Shown here: positions 7,819-17,000 of the stretch, one piece after another
How the letters are laid out: each line of letters begins with the position of its first letter
How positions within the stretch are numbered: the first letter of the stretch is position 1
Source: Nitrospirota bacterium
GTDB lineage: Bacteria > Nitrospirota > Leptospirillia > Leptospirillales > Leptospirillaceae
Assembly: GCA_021785195.1 (NCBI GenBank)
Contig: JAJYGC010000009.1
Location: forward strand, 273,894 to 337,893
Direction of reading: 5' to 3'
DNA: 64,000 bases
Program-made: the position numbers and the translations under genes
The notes under the pieces: model-generated
Told to the model about the DNA's origin: nothing
Databases searched by the model: none
The model's input: the letters and a program-made list of their open reading frames with translations, nothing else

Positions 7819-8040
7819 ATGAGCTATTCTTTAAAAAAGGATTCTGGCACGTTTCCGTCTCAAGGAAAATATTTGGGTCCCTTTCCCAAGGACACGGTAC
7901 TTTTCCTCCGAGGGGATCAAATACTGTCATTCATCCCCATGAAATCCTATTTGTTGGATCAAATTCGAAAGAAGGAAGATGAACGTAAGAAAAGTGGGAT
8001 CAGAAAAATCGTCTCAAGGGTGTTCAATCTTGGTTTTTGA
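7819..8040 (+). CDS. Small hypothetical protein
   Basis: A 73-residue protein I do not recognise. The N-terminal half looks like a small beta unit (GKYLGPFPKDTVLFLRGDQI). The C-terminal half is a highly charged helix (DQIRKKEDERKKSGIRKIVS). It has a G-rich ribosome site (GGGGGGCAGG) directly before the ATG and follows the unknown 7064 gene on the same strand. It converges with the SDR gene. Confidence 0.55.
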   Translation: MSYSLKKDSGTFPSQGKYLGPFPKDTVLFLRGDQILSFIPMKSYLLDQIRKKEDERKKSGIRKIVSRVFNLGF

Positions 8041-8070
8041 GGGAGGGACCGAACAAAACAGGGCTCAGGG

Positions 8071-8859
8071 TCAATCCGGGGGGTGCCCCGTCCTTTTGAG
8101 ATGAACAAAGAACTTCTCCCGGAATGAAGTTGGGAGGAGGGAGAGGGTGTAGAGTGAAAGGGCCAGGAGTCTTGGAAAGTTGATGACTGGCGGGTTCTTT
8201 GCGCTTTTTTTCCGGATGATTCGTGCCGCCTCCCGCGGATCCATGATAAATGGCATGGGGTAAGGATTGTTTCTGGTCATTTCGGTTCGGATGAATCCAG
8301 GATTGACCGTGGTTAATGAAATCCCATGGGCAATGAGATCGAACCGCAGGGAACCGCACCAGGCGTTGAGTGCTGATTTTGATGCACAGTACTCCCCGGC
8401 TCCAGGAAGGGGGAGAAATGAGGCCAAACTGGAGATGACGAGAATCTGTCCCCGTTTTCGTTTGATGAGGTCGGGGAGAAAGGGACGTAGGGTGTTTTGC
8501 ACTCCAAAATAGTTGACGCCCATGATTTCCCCCTGATCCAATTCGAGGGCTGTGCCGACTGCCCCACGTATTCCCGCATTTGCGATGATTAGGTCTGGGA
8601 TCCCTGCAGATGAGATGAAAGATCGAACGGCTCCATTCATAAACTCTTTATCCCTGACATCTCCAGCGAAGAAAAAAGGGATGGCTCCCATTTCGATCAG
8701 TTCGGTGGAGAGTTTTTGAAGCTCGTTTTTCCTGCGGGCAATCATTCCAATCCGGAGTCCAGTCCTTGCCCATTCCAGCACCATGGCCCGTCCCAGTCCA
8801 GAGGATGCTCCGGTGATGAAGAGACTTGTAATGGAGGGGCCATTGGGAGCGGAAGTCAT
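8071..8859 (-). CDS. SDR-family NAD(P)-dependent oxidoreductase
   Basis: Classical short-chain dehydrogenase/reductase. The Rossmann motif TGASSGLG is at the N-terminus, NAG sits mid-protein, and the catalytic Ser-Tyr-Lys triad is in VISSLASF and EYCASKSAL. The C-terminal 60 residues are basic and hydrophobic (LLALSLYTLSLLPTSFREKF), which fits membrane association as in sphinganine- or ketoacyl-acting SDRs. The substrate cannot be read from sequence. The start is put at ATG 8859, six bases after AAGGA. A longer reading to 8952 adds a non-homologous N-terminus and crowds the divergent era promoter region. Confidence 0.85.
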   Translation of the reverse strand: MTSAPNGPSITSLFITGASSGLGRAMVLEWARTGLRIGMIARRKNELQKLSTELIEMGAIPFFFAGDVRDKEFMNGAVRSFISSAGIPDLIIANAGIRGAVGTALELDQGEIMGVNYFGVQNTLRPFLPDLIKRKRGQILVISSLASFLPLPGAGEYCASKSALNAWCGSLRFDLIAHGISLTTVNPGFIRTEMTRNNPYPMPFIMDPREAARIIRKKSAKNPPVINFPRLLALSLYTLSLLPTSFREKFFVHLKRTGHPPD

Positions 8860-8997
8860 CGGGGTTCCTTGGGTTTCATCGGTTTTGTGTAAGGACCTCC
8901 GGCATGATAGACTGGCTTCAGGAATAAGTCCAAAAAGACCCATTTTGACCATGAGCAGGAAAATTTCTGCTGATCACCTGAAAGTAGACGACAGAAA

Positions 8998-9972
8998 ATG
9001 ACCTCATCAAAAAACTCCATGTTTTCCCCCCAAAAAACAACCAATATGCCAAATTCCCTGGAAAATGAAACGAGGAGTGGATTCGTTGCCTTAGTGGGCC
9101 TACCAAATTCCGGAAAGTCCACATTGGTCAACGCGCTCATCGGGGAAAAGATTGCCGCAACATCTCCGGTTGCACAGACAACACGGACGTTGATTCAGGG
9201 AATTTTGAATTCCCCCAAGGGGCAGATGGTTTTTTTTGACACCCCTGGATTTCATCGGCTTCCACATGCGTTCAACCAGCTCATGGGATCGGTCTCCAAG
9301 GAAGCGATCATGTCAGCGAATGTTGTCGTTTGGGTCGTTAGCCTTGAGCCTTTTCCCTCTCCAATGGAGGTGGAGCGAATGAGGCAAATCCTCCTGCCAT
9401 CACTGGGAGGGAAGCCCCTTATTATTGCTGCGACAAAAATGGATCGCCCAAAGTCACAGGGCATGATCCCCAAGCTTCTTGAAATAGAGAAATGGGGATT
9501 CCCGGCAGAGATCATTCCAGTTTCTGGTCTGAAATCGACCAATCTGGACAGGTTTGTTGATTTGGTCCATGCCCATTTGCCCCAGGGAGAACCGCTTTTC
9601 AGTCCGGACTGGTACACAAGCCAGACCGTTCGGCAGTTGGCAAGGGAATTCATCCAGGAAAAAATCTTCAGGCAACTTCGGGAGGAAGTTCCCCACCAAT
9701 CTGCCGTGCTGATTGAAGAATTCGAGGAAGCCGCCAATCCGGGAGAGGTGACACGCATTACGGGATCCATTCTGGTTGAGCGGACTTCACAGAAAGGGAT
9801 CCTGATCGGGCAAGGTGGGGAACGAATTCGTGAAATCAGTCAGGCAGCCCGTCTTGAAATTGAAAGTCTGATTGGTGGGAAGGTGTTCTTGCGCCTGGAT
9901 GTTCGCGTTTCGGAAGGGTGGAGAGAAAATCCGAGAAAACTCAGGGAGTTGGGGTATATTCCTGACCGTTAG
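8998..9972 (+). CDS. era: GTPase Era
   Basis: Ribosome-assembly GTPase that binds the 3' end of 16S rRNA. The G domain has GLPNSGKST (G1), DTPG (G3) and TKMD (G4). The C-terminal KH domain shows the GQGGERIREI loop. At 324 residues it is about 20 longer than usual, all at the N-terminus. ATGs at 9019 and 9046 are alternative starts, and no strong Shine-Dalgarno decides between them. It is followed 12 bp later by recO, a common pairing. Confidence 0.95.
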   Translation: MTSSKNSMFSPQKTTNMPNSLENETRSGFVALVGLPNSGKSTLVNALIGEKIAATSPVAQTTRTLIQGILNSPKGQMVFFDTPGFHRLPHAFNQLMGSVSKEAIMSANVVVWVVSLEPFPSPMEVERMRQILLPSLGGKPLIIAATKMDRPKSQGMIPKLLEIEKWGFPAEIIPVSGLKSTNLDRFVDLVHAHLPQGEPLFSPDWYTSQTVRQLAREFIQEKIFRQLREEVPHQSAVLIEEFEEAANPGEVTRITGSILVERTSQKGILIGQGGERIREISQAARLEIESLIGGKVFLRLDVRVSEGWRENPRKLRELGYIPDR

Positions 9973-9983
9973 GGGACAGTGTC

Positions 9984-10727
9984 GTGGAGCAGGAAGCGCT
10001 GATTCTCCGTTCGGTTCGATTTTCTGAACATGATCGGGTTGTCACCTTTTTTTCGGCTCAGGAAGGTCTTCTGACCGGATTTGCAAAAGGGTCTGCAGGG
10101 CTTGGAAATCGGTTCGGGGCTTCTTTTGAACCCCTTACCCTTTCCCATATCCTGGGACGCCATCATATTGAAGGGACCCTCTACCGCCTCCACAAGGCTT
10201 CAATCATCAATGCTTTTTCAATGCTGAAGTCGGATCTTGACCGGTTTTATTGGGCGGGCCTTGCCGTTCGCGTCCTTTTGGGGCTTCTTCCTCCGGCCCA
10301 TCCTGAACCATCCCTTTTTGACCTTACGATCCGCTATCTGAATGATCTGGGAATCAAGGAGCGCTCCCCTGGAGAGTCCTGGCTCCGCTTTGCAAGCCAA
10401 TCATTATCCTTGCTTGGTTACGGGATCCATCCCTCGGAGTGTTTCTCCTGCATGGAAGGTGATGATGGCGGTCGGATCGTCTACCGGGTCTTGGATGGAC
10501 GCATCCTCTGTCTATCCTGTTTATCGGAAGAAGGTTTAACCGACTGGGTCCCGACGTCCCTGAAGACGCTTCGACTGTTGGAAAGACTGGGGAATGGGGA
10601 CAATATCCCTCACGGGGACATTGCCAGCGCACAATTGGAACCCGCCGCGGGTTTCCTGGACCAGGTGTTCAAGGTGAGAGTTCCGGGCTGGATCGAAATC
10701 GCCGCGTTACCGCTTTCCATCAATTAG
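9984..10727 (+). CDS. recO: DNA repair protein RecO
   Basis: Recombination mediator that helps load RecA on gaps with RecF/RecR. It has an N-terminal OB fold (EALILRSVRFSEHDRVVTFFS) and a helical centre. A four-cysteine zinc motif (CFSCMEG and ILCLSCLS) is typical of RecO from many phyla. At 247 residues the length is normal. The start is a GTG 12 bp after era, so the genes are co-transcribed. Confidence 0.93.
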   Translation: MEQEALILRSVRFSEHDRVVTFFSAQEGLLTGFAKGSAGLGNRFGASFEPLTLSHILGRHHIEGTLYRLHKASIINAFSMLKSDLDRFYWAGLAVRVLLGLLPPAHPEPSLFDLTIRYLNDLGIKERSPGESWLRFASQSLSLLGYGIHPSECFSCMEGDDGGRIVYRVLDGRILCLSCLSEEGLTDWVPTSLKTLRLLERLGNGDNIPHGDIASAQLEPAAGFLDQVFKVRVPGWIEIAALPLSIN

Positions 10728-10753
10728 CCGTGTCCGTTTGAATGCTGGGCTGA

Positions 10754-11395
10754 TCAGAATTCGAAGAAGTGGACCCCAAATGAGGTCATGAACATGACAA
10801 GTGGTCCAGATTGGGGGGGAGCATAAGCACCGAATGCCAGTGGCATGGCTCCGATGCTTTCTTCGATGAAGAACTCCTTCAGACTGAAGCCTCCACCCGC
10901 TTCAAAATAGGGCTCTATGCTTGAGTGACTGTTTCCATAAACAAATTCGAAGGCTGTTCCTGCGGCTGCATCGAAGAAAAAGGTATTTTTCGATGCGGTG
11001 CGATAGACCACGTGGGAAATCCCTATGGTGATGGGAACAATGGACACGAGCCCGGATGTATTGGCCTCATAGGTTACTTGGTTGATTCCGGGATTTGTGG
11101 ATGTCGTAAAAAAATGGGCACCGCCCGACAGTGTTGCAGACCAGTCGGGAATGATTTCCCAGAGTAGCCGGATATCGCCTCCCCCTCCGATGATCCCTTG
11201 ATTTTGTAGTGGGGAAATGGGGATGAGATTGATATTTCCCAAAAACTGAAGATCCACTGCCCTGGCCGACTGTGTTGGGAAAATGCCCCAAGTCAACAGG
11301 AACATGGTGAGAGCGATGATGGTTCTGGCGCTTGCCAGAAGATTGGTCCCCCGTGTCAATCCGGAGGGCCCACTCAATAAGGAATCAAAATTCAA
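10754..11395 (-). CDS. Outer-membrane beta-barrel-like protein
   Basis: Secreted protein of 213 residues. It has a basic N-region, a hydrophobic core (IIALTMFLLTWGIF) and likely cleavage after SARA. The mature part has alternating beta strands rich in Gly/Ser/aromatics and ends in a terminal phenylalanine (GVHFFEF), a hallmark of outer-membrane barrels. The start is a TTG at 11395 overlapping the upstream gene's TGA (TTGA), with GGGGAGG just before it. An upstream start near 11545 would overlap that gene by 150 bp. No specific family is recognised. The expected location is the outer membrane. Confidence 0.7.
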   Translation of the reverse strand: MNFDSLLSGPSGLTRGTNLLASARTIIALTMFLLTWGIFPTQSARAVDLQFLGNINLIPISPLQNQGIIGGGGDIRLLWEIIPDWSATLSGGAHFFTTSTNPGINQVTYEANTSGLVSIVPITIGISHVVYRTASKNTFFFDAAAGTAFEFVYGNSHSSIEPYFEAGGGFSLKEFFIEESIGAMPLAFGAYAPPQSGPLVMFMTSFGVHFFEF

Positions 11396-12489
11396 GAGGC
11401 CTCCCCCCAAAGATTGGTTCTGTGGTCCCTGTGTCTGGAATGATAAAATATGCCCTTCAAGAAAAAGGCGATCGAGAAAAGTGCCATTCCCGCAAACAAC
11501 AATTTTGGAAATGGCGGGGAAGAGGGCATGGCCCTGACAATCCAATGGCTTCGGGAAAGTGTGCCTGTCATGTTGGGTCCTTTTTCAGGGGACCAGAGGG
11601 TCAATCTGTATCGACCGTCATCGGGAAGAAGAAGAAATGCCTGCGAATGAAATTTGTCGGAAACAATCCCCTCAAACAATGTGGAGATCCGACCGTAGTC
11701 ACTCCAGCTGTCGAGCGTGTGCCTTATGACCAGAAGTCCCCCGGTGTTCTGCGAAAGTCCATCCGGAAAGAGACGGATGGGAGGGATTCCATGTCTTCCT
11801 TCCGTTTCCTGAGTCAATACGGAAACGGGTGAAGCCCCATTCTTCCCCGCAATGATGTTCGAGCCCTTCTCCCGAAAAGATGAGAGAGAAAATCCCATCA
11901 GAAGAACCCCGAAGGATAAAAATATAAAAAAGACCATCCAGACAGATGCTGTTTTTCTGGAAAACTTTAGAAGTTCTGTTGGGGCGATCCCTCGAGCCAT
12001 CCATCCAGAACCCCAAGCCAGAATGCTGATGAGTCCTGCCAGAATGAGGTCATTCCGGTAGAGACGCAAAGGAGTGCGCACATTAATCTGAAAGGAAAGA
12101 ATGATATGGTTTTTAATCGGATCCCGAACTCGGATGGTGTATGAACCGGCATCCCAAAGGGAAAGGCGTAGGCGAATTCCTTCTTTTTCAGTCTGGACCG
12201 GTACTGAAAGGATCGTTTCACCTTCTGGCCAGTAGTGGGTTGAAAACAAGGCGGAGCGCATTTTTGTGACATCCAGCAGATAGACGGCGGTGCCAGGATT
12301 TTCTGAAGAGGATGGAAGCAAATTTTCCGGAATCCGAATGGTGACCGGGGACTGAAGCCTCGGCTCTGCCGGGTCCACATATTTTCCAGGGGCAAAGGAG
12401 TTTCGGTAGGAATGAATTGATAGAGCCAGGGAGGAGAAAATAAAAATGGCTACGAACAGGGGGAGTAGAAACAAAAAGACCTTTTTCAT
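11392..12489 (-). CDS. Hypothetical multi-pass membrane protein
   Basis: A 365-residue protein I do not recognise. An N-terminal TM or signal anchor (VFLFLLPLFVAIFIFSSLAL) is followed by a periplasmic beta-rich region of about 100 residues (TIRIPENLL, YTIRVRDP). Two further TM segments follow (LILAGLISILAWGSGW and WMVFFIFLSFGVLLMGFSL), then a second extracytoplasmic beta region and a last TM (LLFAGMALFSIAFFLKGIF). The two periplasmic regions look alike in style, possibly a duplicated sandwich domain. It is translationally coupled to the barrel protein downstream, so the two may form an envelope unit. Confidence 0.65.
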   Translation of the reverse strand: MKKVFLFLLPLFVAIFIFSSLALSIHSYRNSFAPGKYVDPAEPRLQSPVTIRIPENLLPSSSENPGTAVYLLDVTKMRSALFSTHYWPEGETILSVPVQTEKEGIRLRLSLWDAGSYTIRVRDPIKNHIILSFQINVRTPLRLYRNDLILAGLISILAWGSGWMARGIAPTELLKFSRKTASVWMVFFIFLSFGVLLMGFSLSSFREKGSNIIAGKNGASPVSVLTQETEGRHGIPPIRLFPDGLSQNTGGLLVIRHTLDSWSDYGRISTLFEGIVSDKFHSQAFLLLPDDGRYRLTLWSPEKGPNMTGTLSRSHWIVRAMPSSPPFPKLLFAGMALFSIAFFLKGIFYHSRHRDHRTNLWGEAS

Positions 12490-12583
12490 GACGGCCGATC
12501 TTTAAAAGTCCATTGATGGATTTGGCGGTCCGAAACGCACACTCAATCTTTGGAAAAGCTATCCCATTTTTCTCATTCGAGAA

Positions 12584-13579
12584 TCAAAAGTCAAAATATA
12601 CACCGAAGGAGACATAATTTTCCTTGAAAAAGTTGACGAGGTCCCCCATGTATGTATACCCATTGAAAAAATCAATGGCTGGGCGCACCTGAAAATAGGC
12701 ATTGGGCCGATGGAAGAGCAGTCCGATCTGAAGATCCTCGTCCGGGGTGTAGCCATTGATCCCCCTGGACTCAATGTTGAAGGCAAGGTAGCCTCTGGCG
12801 GACATTGACTGGATCATGGGGGTGAAGGCTTCAATGCCTCCCAGAAAGATGATGGAATCATTGACGGTGGGGTAATAGTAAAGTCCGATGACCCTGTATG
12901 CACCCCCCGCGTAGATCCGCAGATGGGGAGTGATGTCCCAGGATGGAACGGCCTGAATGATTTCATTTCCGAAGTCGGTAATCTTTGATAGATGCATGAT
13001 GTTTGTATAGTTGTATCCGGTATGGGAGCTTTCATGGTAGAAGAAAACTCGGGCCGAAAACCTACCGAATCTCATTGTGACCGGGATTCCGATGACGTAG
13101 TCTGCATCTTCCAGATAAGTTGATGACTGAATGATGCTGAATCGGGAAAAGTTGGCGCCCATCACACCAATCTGGATGGACTCATTGATCCCTTCGGTGG
13201 TGGATTCCCACCGGACGATTCCAACGTCGGCACCAAACGTTCCGTTGAACTGGAGAAAGCCTTGGTTTGAAACGGGGATGAAATTGACTGCCGATGTCGG
13301 TTGTCTCGGATCGGCCAGCAAAGGGGTGAAGGGATCCTGGCTCGGAAGATAGGTCAGTCTCCAGAAAGGGTTGGAGGAGTGATCTTTTGATTTTCCGGTG
13401 GTTTCCCCTTTTGGCGTGGAGGTGGAAGAGGTCGACAGATCCTGATCGAGGGTAACATTGTCTGGGGAGGGTGCCGAAAAACCGTCCTGTCTGGCGAACA
13501 GAGACAAAACAAGTGTGGCGAAAGAAATCAGGAGCAATCTGGCGGATATCGAAATGCTGTTTTGCGGTATGTGGGTCAT
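12584..13579 (-). CDS. Outer-membrane protein, DUF1207-like
   Basis: Secreted barrel-type protein of 331 residues. After the signal peptide (RLLLISFATLVLSLFA) and a Ser/Thr-rich linker comes the segment DPFTPLLADPRQP, which is characteristic of the DUF1207 family. Then follow about 250 residues of amphipathic beta strands rich in Tyr/Phe, ending in the C-terminal phenylalanine FGVYFDF. The function of DUF1207 is unknown. ATG 13579 is chosen; a TTG at 13603 is also in frame. It is the first of three leftward envelope genes, with a 94-bp gap to the next. Confidence 0.72.
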   Translation of the reverse strand: MTHIPQNSISISARLLLISFATLVLSLFARQDGFSAPSPDNVTLDQDLSTSSTSTPKGETTGKSKDHSSNPFWRLTYLPSQDPFTPLLADPRQPTSAVNFIPVSNQGFLQFNGTFGADVGIVRWESTTEGINESIQIGVMGANFSRFSIIQSSTYLEDADYVIGIPVTMRFGRFSARVFFYHESSHTGYNYTNIMHLSKITDFGNEIIQAVPSWDITPHLRIYAGGAYRVIGLYYYPTVNDSIIFLGGIEAFTPMIQSMSARGYLAFNIESRGINGYTPDEDLQIGLLFHRPNAYFQVRPAIDFFNGYTYMGDLVNFFKENYVSFGVYFDF

Positions 13580-13753
13580 TGATTGGTTGGCAAATGCTTT
13601 CAAGATTGGGTAACCAGTTCCTCAATCACAAAAGTGGCTTATGTGGTTTCAAGGCGTAACATCATGGAGAACCAATGTGGGAATGACGATCTCCATTGGT
13701 AGTTCTCAAAGTGACCATTCTAAGGGTAGAGCAGTCGGGTTGTCTATTGAAGA

Positions 13754-13766
13754 GATAATCGTTATC
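13754..13766. promoter_or_regulatory. Short palindrome upstream of rlmI, weak Fur-box-like
   Basis: GATAA-TCG-TTATC is a perfect 5+3+5 palindrome resembling part of a Fur box (GATAATGATAATCATTATC-type). It is followed by a second small repeat, CGTCC-TT-GGACG. It lies 66 bp upstream of rlmI and about 175 bp upstream of the divergent DUF1207 gene. Only 13 bp match, so the Fur reading is weak. Confidence 0.25.
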
Positions 13767-13831
13767 GTCCTTGGACGGACAGGTAGAGGAACGAATTTCG
13801 CGCAGGTGCAAGCATTGAAGGGAAATGCCTT

Positions 13832-15022
13832 ATGGTAAACCGAGTACGTCTTGTACTAAGAAAAGGAGAAGAGAGAAGGGTCCGTTCGGGGCATCTCTGG
13901 ATCTTCAGCAATGAAGTTGATCATCTCGAAGGCCTTTCCAGTTCTGGCGAAGCCCCAGAGCTGGTGGATGTGCATTCCCAATCCGGGCATCGACTGGGAA
14001 CGGGGATTTATAATCCCCACACACTCCTCGCTGTTCGACTCCTGCGCCACGGCAATTGGAAAGATTTCAGGGAATACCTTGAAGAACAGATTCTTTCTGC
14101 CATTCAGCTTCCAACCCGTATGGACCACCCTGACCATATGGCCCACCGATTGATCCATTCGGAAGGGGATGGTCTCCCGGGACTGGTCGTCGACCGATTC
14201 GGAGACTGGCTTTCGGTACAAATTACGACGCGTGCCATGGAGTTATATCGAACGGTTATTTTGGAAATTTTGGCAGGGATGCTTTCCCCCAAGGGCATTC
14301 GGGTCGACAATCATCTTTCCGCTCGGGAAACCGAAGGACTGTCCGTTGGCCCTGACTCAAATTGGGGAGAGGTTCCGGATGTGCTGGAGGTCCCCGTCGG
14401 CGGGGCAATGATGAGGTTTCCTTTTCAAAGCGGTCAGAAGACAGGATTGTTTCTTGACCAGACTGACAACATCCGTGCGATTACCCCCCTTTTTTCAGGA
14501 ATGGCTGTATTGGACGCTTTTTCTTATGTGGGAAGCTGGTCGGTGGGAGCTGCAAGGAATGGGGCCCTCAAAGTCACTGGGTTGGATGAGTCCCAGCAGG
14601 CGCTGGAGTTCTATGAGGAAAACCTGACCCCATTTGCAAAACGTTGCGATGTGCAGTCGGTCAAGGCCGATTTTTTTGGATGGGCTCCTGATGCGGTCAG
14701 GCAGGGAGTGTTGTTTGATGCGGTCATTCTTGACCCACCGGCATTCATCAAAAGCCGGAAAAAAAAAGAGGAAGGCCTCAAGGGGTATTATGCGGCCAAC
14801 GAATTTGGCGTATCGCTCGTTCGGCCCGGAGGTATTTTCGTTACGTGCTCATGCTCCGCCTTGTTGGAGTGGGAAGACCTGTTCGGAATTCTGCGGGATG
14901 TATTGAGACGCAAGAAAAGGGCCCCCCGGATGATCTATCAGGGCAGGGCGTCGATGGATCACCCTCGTGTATTGGCGATGAGTGAACTCGATTACCTGAA
15001 GTGTGCAGCATTCATCCTTTAA
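13832..15022 (+). CDS. rlmI: 23S rRNA m5C1962 methyltransferase RlmI-type
   Basis: SAM-dependent RNA cytosine-C5 methyltransferase of the RlmI/YccW family, 396 residues. It has an N-terminal PUA domain (RVRSGHLWIFSNEVDHLEG) and a central EEHD-like region. The C-terminal Rossmann methyltransferase has the SAM loop VLDAFSYVGSWSVGAA, the active-site motif ILDPPAFIKSRKK and the catalytic cysteine region TCSCSALL. It stands alone, with its own upstream region and a 137-bp gap to typA. Assignment to position 1962 is by family only. Confidence 0.88.
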   Translation: MVNRVRLVLRKGEERRVRSGHLWIFSNEVDHLEGLSSSGEAPELVDVHSQSGHRLGTGIYNPHTLLAVRLLRHGNWKDFREYLEEQILSAIQLPTRMDHPDHMAHRLIHSEGDGLPGLVVDRFGDWLSVQITTRAMELYRTVILEILAGMLSPKGIRVDNHLSARETEGLSVGPDSNWGEVPDVLEVPVGGAMMRFPFQSGQKTGLFLDQTDNIRAITPLFSGMAVLDAFSYVGSWSVGAARNGALKVTGLDESQQALEFYEENLTPFAKRCDVQSVKADFFGWAPDAVRQGVLFDAVILDPPAFIKSRKKKEEGLKGYYAANEFGVSLVRPGGIFVTCSCSALLEWEDLFGILRDVLRRKKRAPRMIYQGRASMDHPRVLAMSELDYLKCAAFIL

Positions 15023-15081
15023 CCAGCGTTTTGAAAAGGGTCTTGGTTTTGGAAGGATGAAGGTCAAATGATTGACTGTGT

Positions 15082-15111
15082 TTGACCGGTCGCATTCTGT
15101 TGCCGTACAAT
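15082..15111 (+). promoter_or_regulatory. Sigma-70 promoter of typA
   Basis: TTGACC at 15082-15087 and TACAAT at 15106-15111 are 18 bp apart. This gives a start near 15118, with about 40 nt of leader before the typA ATG. Confidence 0.6.
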
Positions 15112-15159
15112 GAGAAGATCGAGTTTTGTAGCGTCTTATTTTGAAGGGAGTTCTTTTTT

Positions 15160-16989
15160 ATGGAAAGCAATACAGCATCTGGTCTTCTCCACATTCGGAA
15201 CCTTGCTATCATTGCCCATGTTGACCATGGCAAGACCACTCTTGTCGATAAACTCCTTCAGCAGGGAAATGTTTTTCGTGCAAATGAAGTGGTTGAAGAG
15301 CGGGTCATGGATTCGAACCAGCTTGAAAAAGAGCGCGGAATCACCATTCTGGCCAAAAACACTTCTGTGCATTACAGGGATTACAAGATCAATATTGTGG
15401 ATACTCCAGGTCATGCGGATTTTTCTGGAGAAGTCGAGCGCATCCTGACGATGGTTGATGGCGTGCTACTGGTTGTGGATGCTTTTGATGGACCAATGCC
15501 CCAAACACGATTTGTCCTGAACAAGGCGCTTTCTCTGGGTTTGAAGCCGATCGTCGTTCTCAACAAGATTGACCGTGCAGATGCCCGACCAGTCGAAGCC
15601 CTCAATGACGTTTTCAACCTTTTTATTGAGCTTGGTGCGACTGATGATCAGATGGAGTTTCCGGTTGTCTATGCTTCAGCCAAAAAAGGATTTGCGACCC
15701 GGGATCTCACTCAACCGTGTGAAAATCTGATCCCCTTGTTCGAAACCATCATCAGCCATATCCCACCCCCGTCCGTGGATATGTCCGGTCCATTCCTGAT
15801 GCAGGTCACAAGTCTTGAATACGATTCCTATATCGGGCAACTGGCTCTTGGTCGGATCGTGCGGGGGAGTGTGGTTGCCGGAGAGACCATTGGTCGTGTG
15901 GTGGGTGGGGAGCTGAAAGAAAAGGGAAAGATCAAGAAACTTCTTTCTTTTGAGGGACTGAAAAAGGTCGAGGTTCAATCAGCCCAGGCTGGTGATATCG
16001 TGCTGCTGGCAGCGTTCCCTGATCTCCGCATCGGGGAGATCCTTTCGGATATCAACACCATTGGAGAACTTCCCCCGATCGAGATCGGTGAGCCCACGAT
16101 TGCAATGGAGTTTCTGGTAAACAACTCCCCCTTTGCCGGACAGGAAGGAAAGTTTGTCACATCCAGAAATTTGCGGGACAGGCTTTTTCGGGAGATCAAG
16201 TCGAATGTCGCCCTCCGTGTTGAAGAAACGGATAGTCCCGACTCCTTCAAGGTTTCCGGAAGGGGAGAGCTGCATCTGGGCATCCTGATCGAAACGATGA
16301 GGAGGGAAGGGTATGAGTTTCAGGTTTCCCGTCCGAAAGTGCTTTTCAAGGGAGAGGGATCTCAGCGGCAGGAGCCTTATGAATATTTGGTGATCGATGT
16401 TGCCGAAGAATATGTCGGCACAGTGATCGAGAAACTTGGTCCCCGGAAGGGTGAAATGTTGAATATGGCCCCGCAGAAGGATGGGCATGTCCGGCTGGAG
16501 TTCCTGATTCCGGCAAGAGGACTTCTCGGTTACCGAAGCGAGTTCCTGTCTGACACCCGGGGAACAGGGCTTCTGACCCATACTTTTCACGGATACGCTG
16601 ATTACAAGGGAGATATCCCGGGACGCAATAACGGAGCCCTGATCTCGATGGAAACCGGAGAATCCGTTGCGTACGCTCTTGAGAACGTTCAGGAGAGGGG
16701 AGTCCTTTTCCTGGGTGCAGGAATCAGGGTTTACGAAGGAATGGTTATCGGGGCTCACTCCCGTCCAACCGATCTGGCGGTCAATCCCTGCAAGAAAAAG
16801 CATTTGAACAACATCCGGTCGTCGACGGCGGAAGAGGCCATTGTCCTTATCCCTCCACGCCATTTAAGCCTTGAACAGACACTGGAATTTCTTGAAGATG
16901 ACGAGCTTTTGGAGGTTACTCCCGAAAGTTTGCGGATTCGCAAGAAGTTGCTGAGTGAAAATGATCGCAAGCGGTCAGCCAAGAAATGA
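15160..16989 (+). CDS. typA: Ribosome-associated GTPase TypA/BipA
   Basis: Translational GTPase used in stress and 50S assembly. The EF-G-like G domain has HVDHGKTT, ERGITILAKN, DTPGHADF and NKIDR. Domain II, the EF-G-like domains III/V and the BipA-specific C-terminal domain (RGLLGYRSEFL, NNIRSSTAEEA) follow. At 609 residues the length is typical. GAAGGGAG lies ten bases before the ATG. The cyclophilin gene follows with 11 bp between, so they are probably one transcript. Confidence 0.97.
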   Translation: MESNTASGLLHIRNLAIIAHVDHGKTTLVDKLLQQGNVFRANEVVEERVMDSNQLEKERGITILAKNTSVHYRDYKINIVDTPGHADFSGEVERILTMVDGVLLVVDAFDGPMPQTRFVLNKALSLGLKPIVVLNKIDRADARPVEALNDVFNLFIELGATDDQMEFPVVYASAKKGFATRDLTQPCENLIPLFETIISHIPPPSVDMSGPFLMQVTSLEYDSYIGQLALGRIVRGSVVAGETIGRVVGGELKEKGKIKKLLSFEGLKKVEVQSAQAGDIVLLAAFPDLRIGEILSDINTIGELPPIEIGEPTIAMEFLVNNSPFAGQEGKFVTSRNLRDRLFREIKSNVALRVEETDSPDSFKVSGRGELHLGILIETMRREGYEFQVSRPKVLFKGEGSQRQEPYEYLVIDVAEEYVGTVIEKLGPRKGEMLNMAPQKDGHVRLEFLIPARGLLGYRSEFLSDTRGTGLLTHTFHGYADYKGDIPGRNNGALISMETGESVAYALENVQERGVLFLGAGIRVYEGMVIGAHSRPTDLAVNPCKKKHLNNIRSSTAEEAIVLIPPRHLSLEQTLEFLEDDELLEVTPESLRIRKKLLSENDRKRSAKK

Positions 16990-17000
16990 AAGGAACCGGA

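Noticed and set aside
8860..8952. Longer N-terminus for the SDR enzyme
   Set aside because: The added residues do not belong to the SDR fold, and the ATG at 8859 has the ribosome site.
13754..13766. Full Fur box upstream of rlmI
   Set aside because: Only 13 bp match and no iron gene is adjacent; kept as a low-confidence site only.
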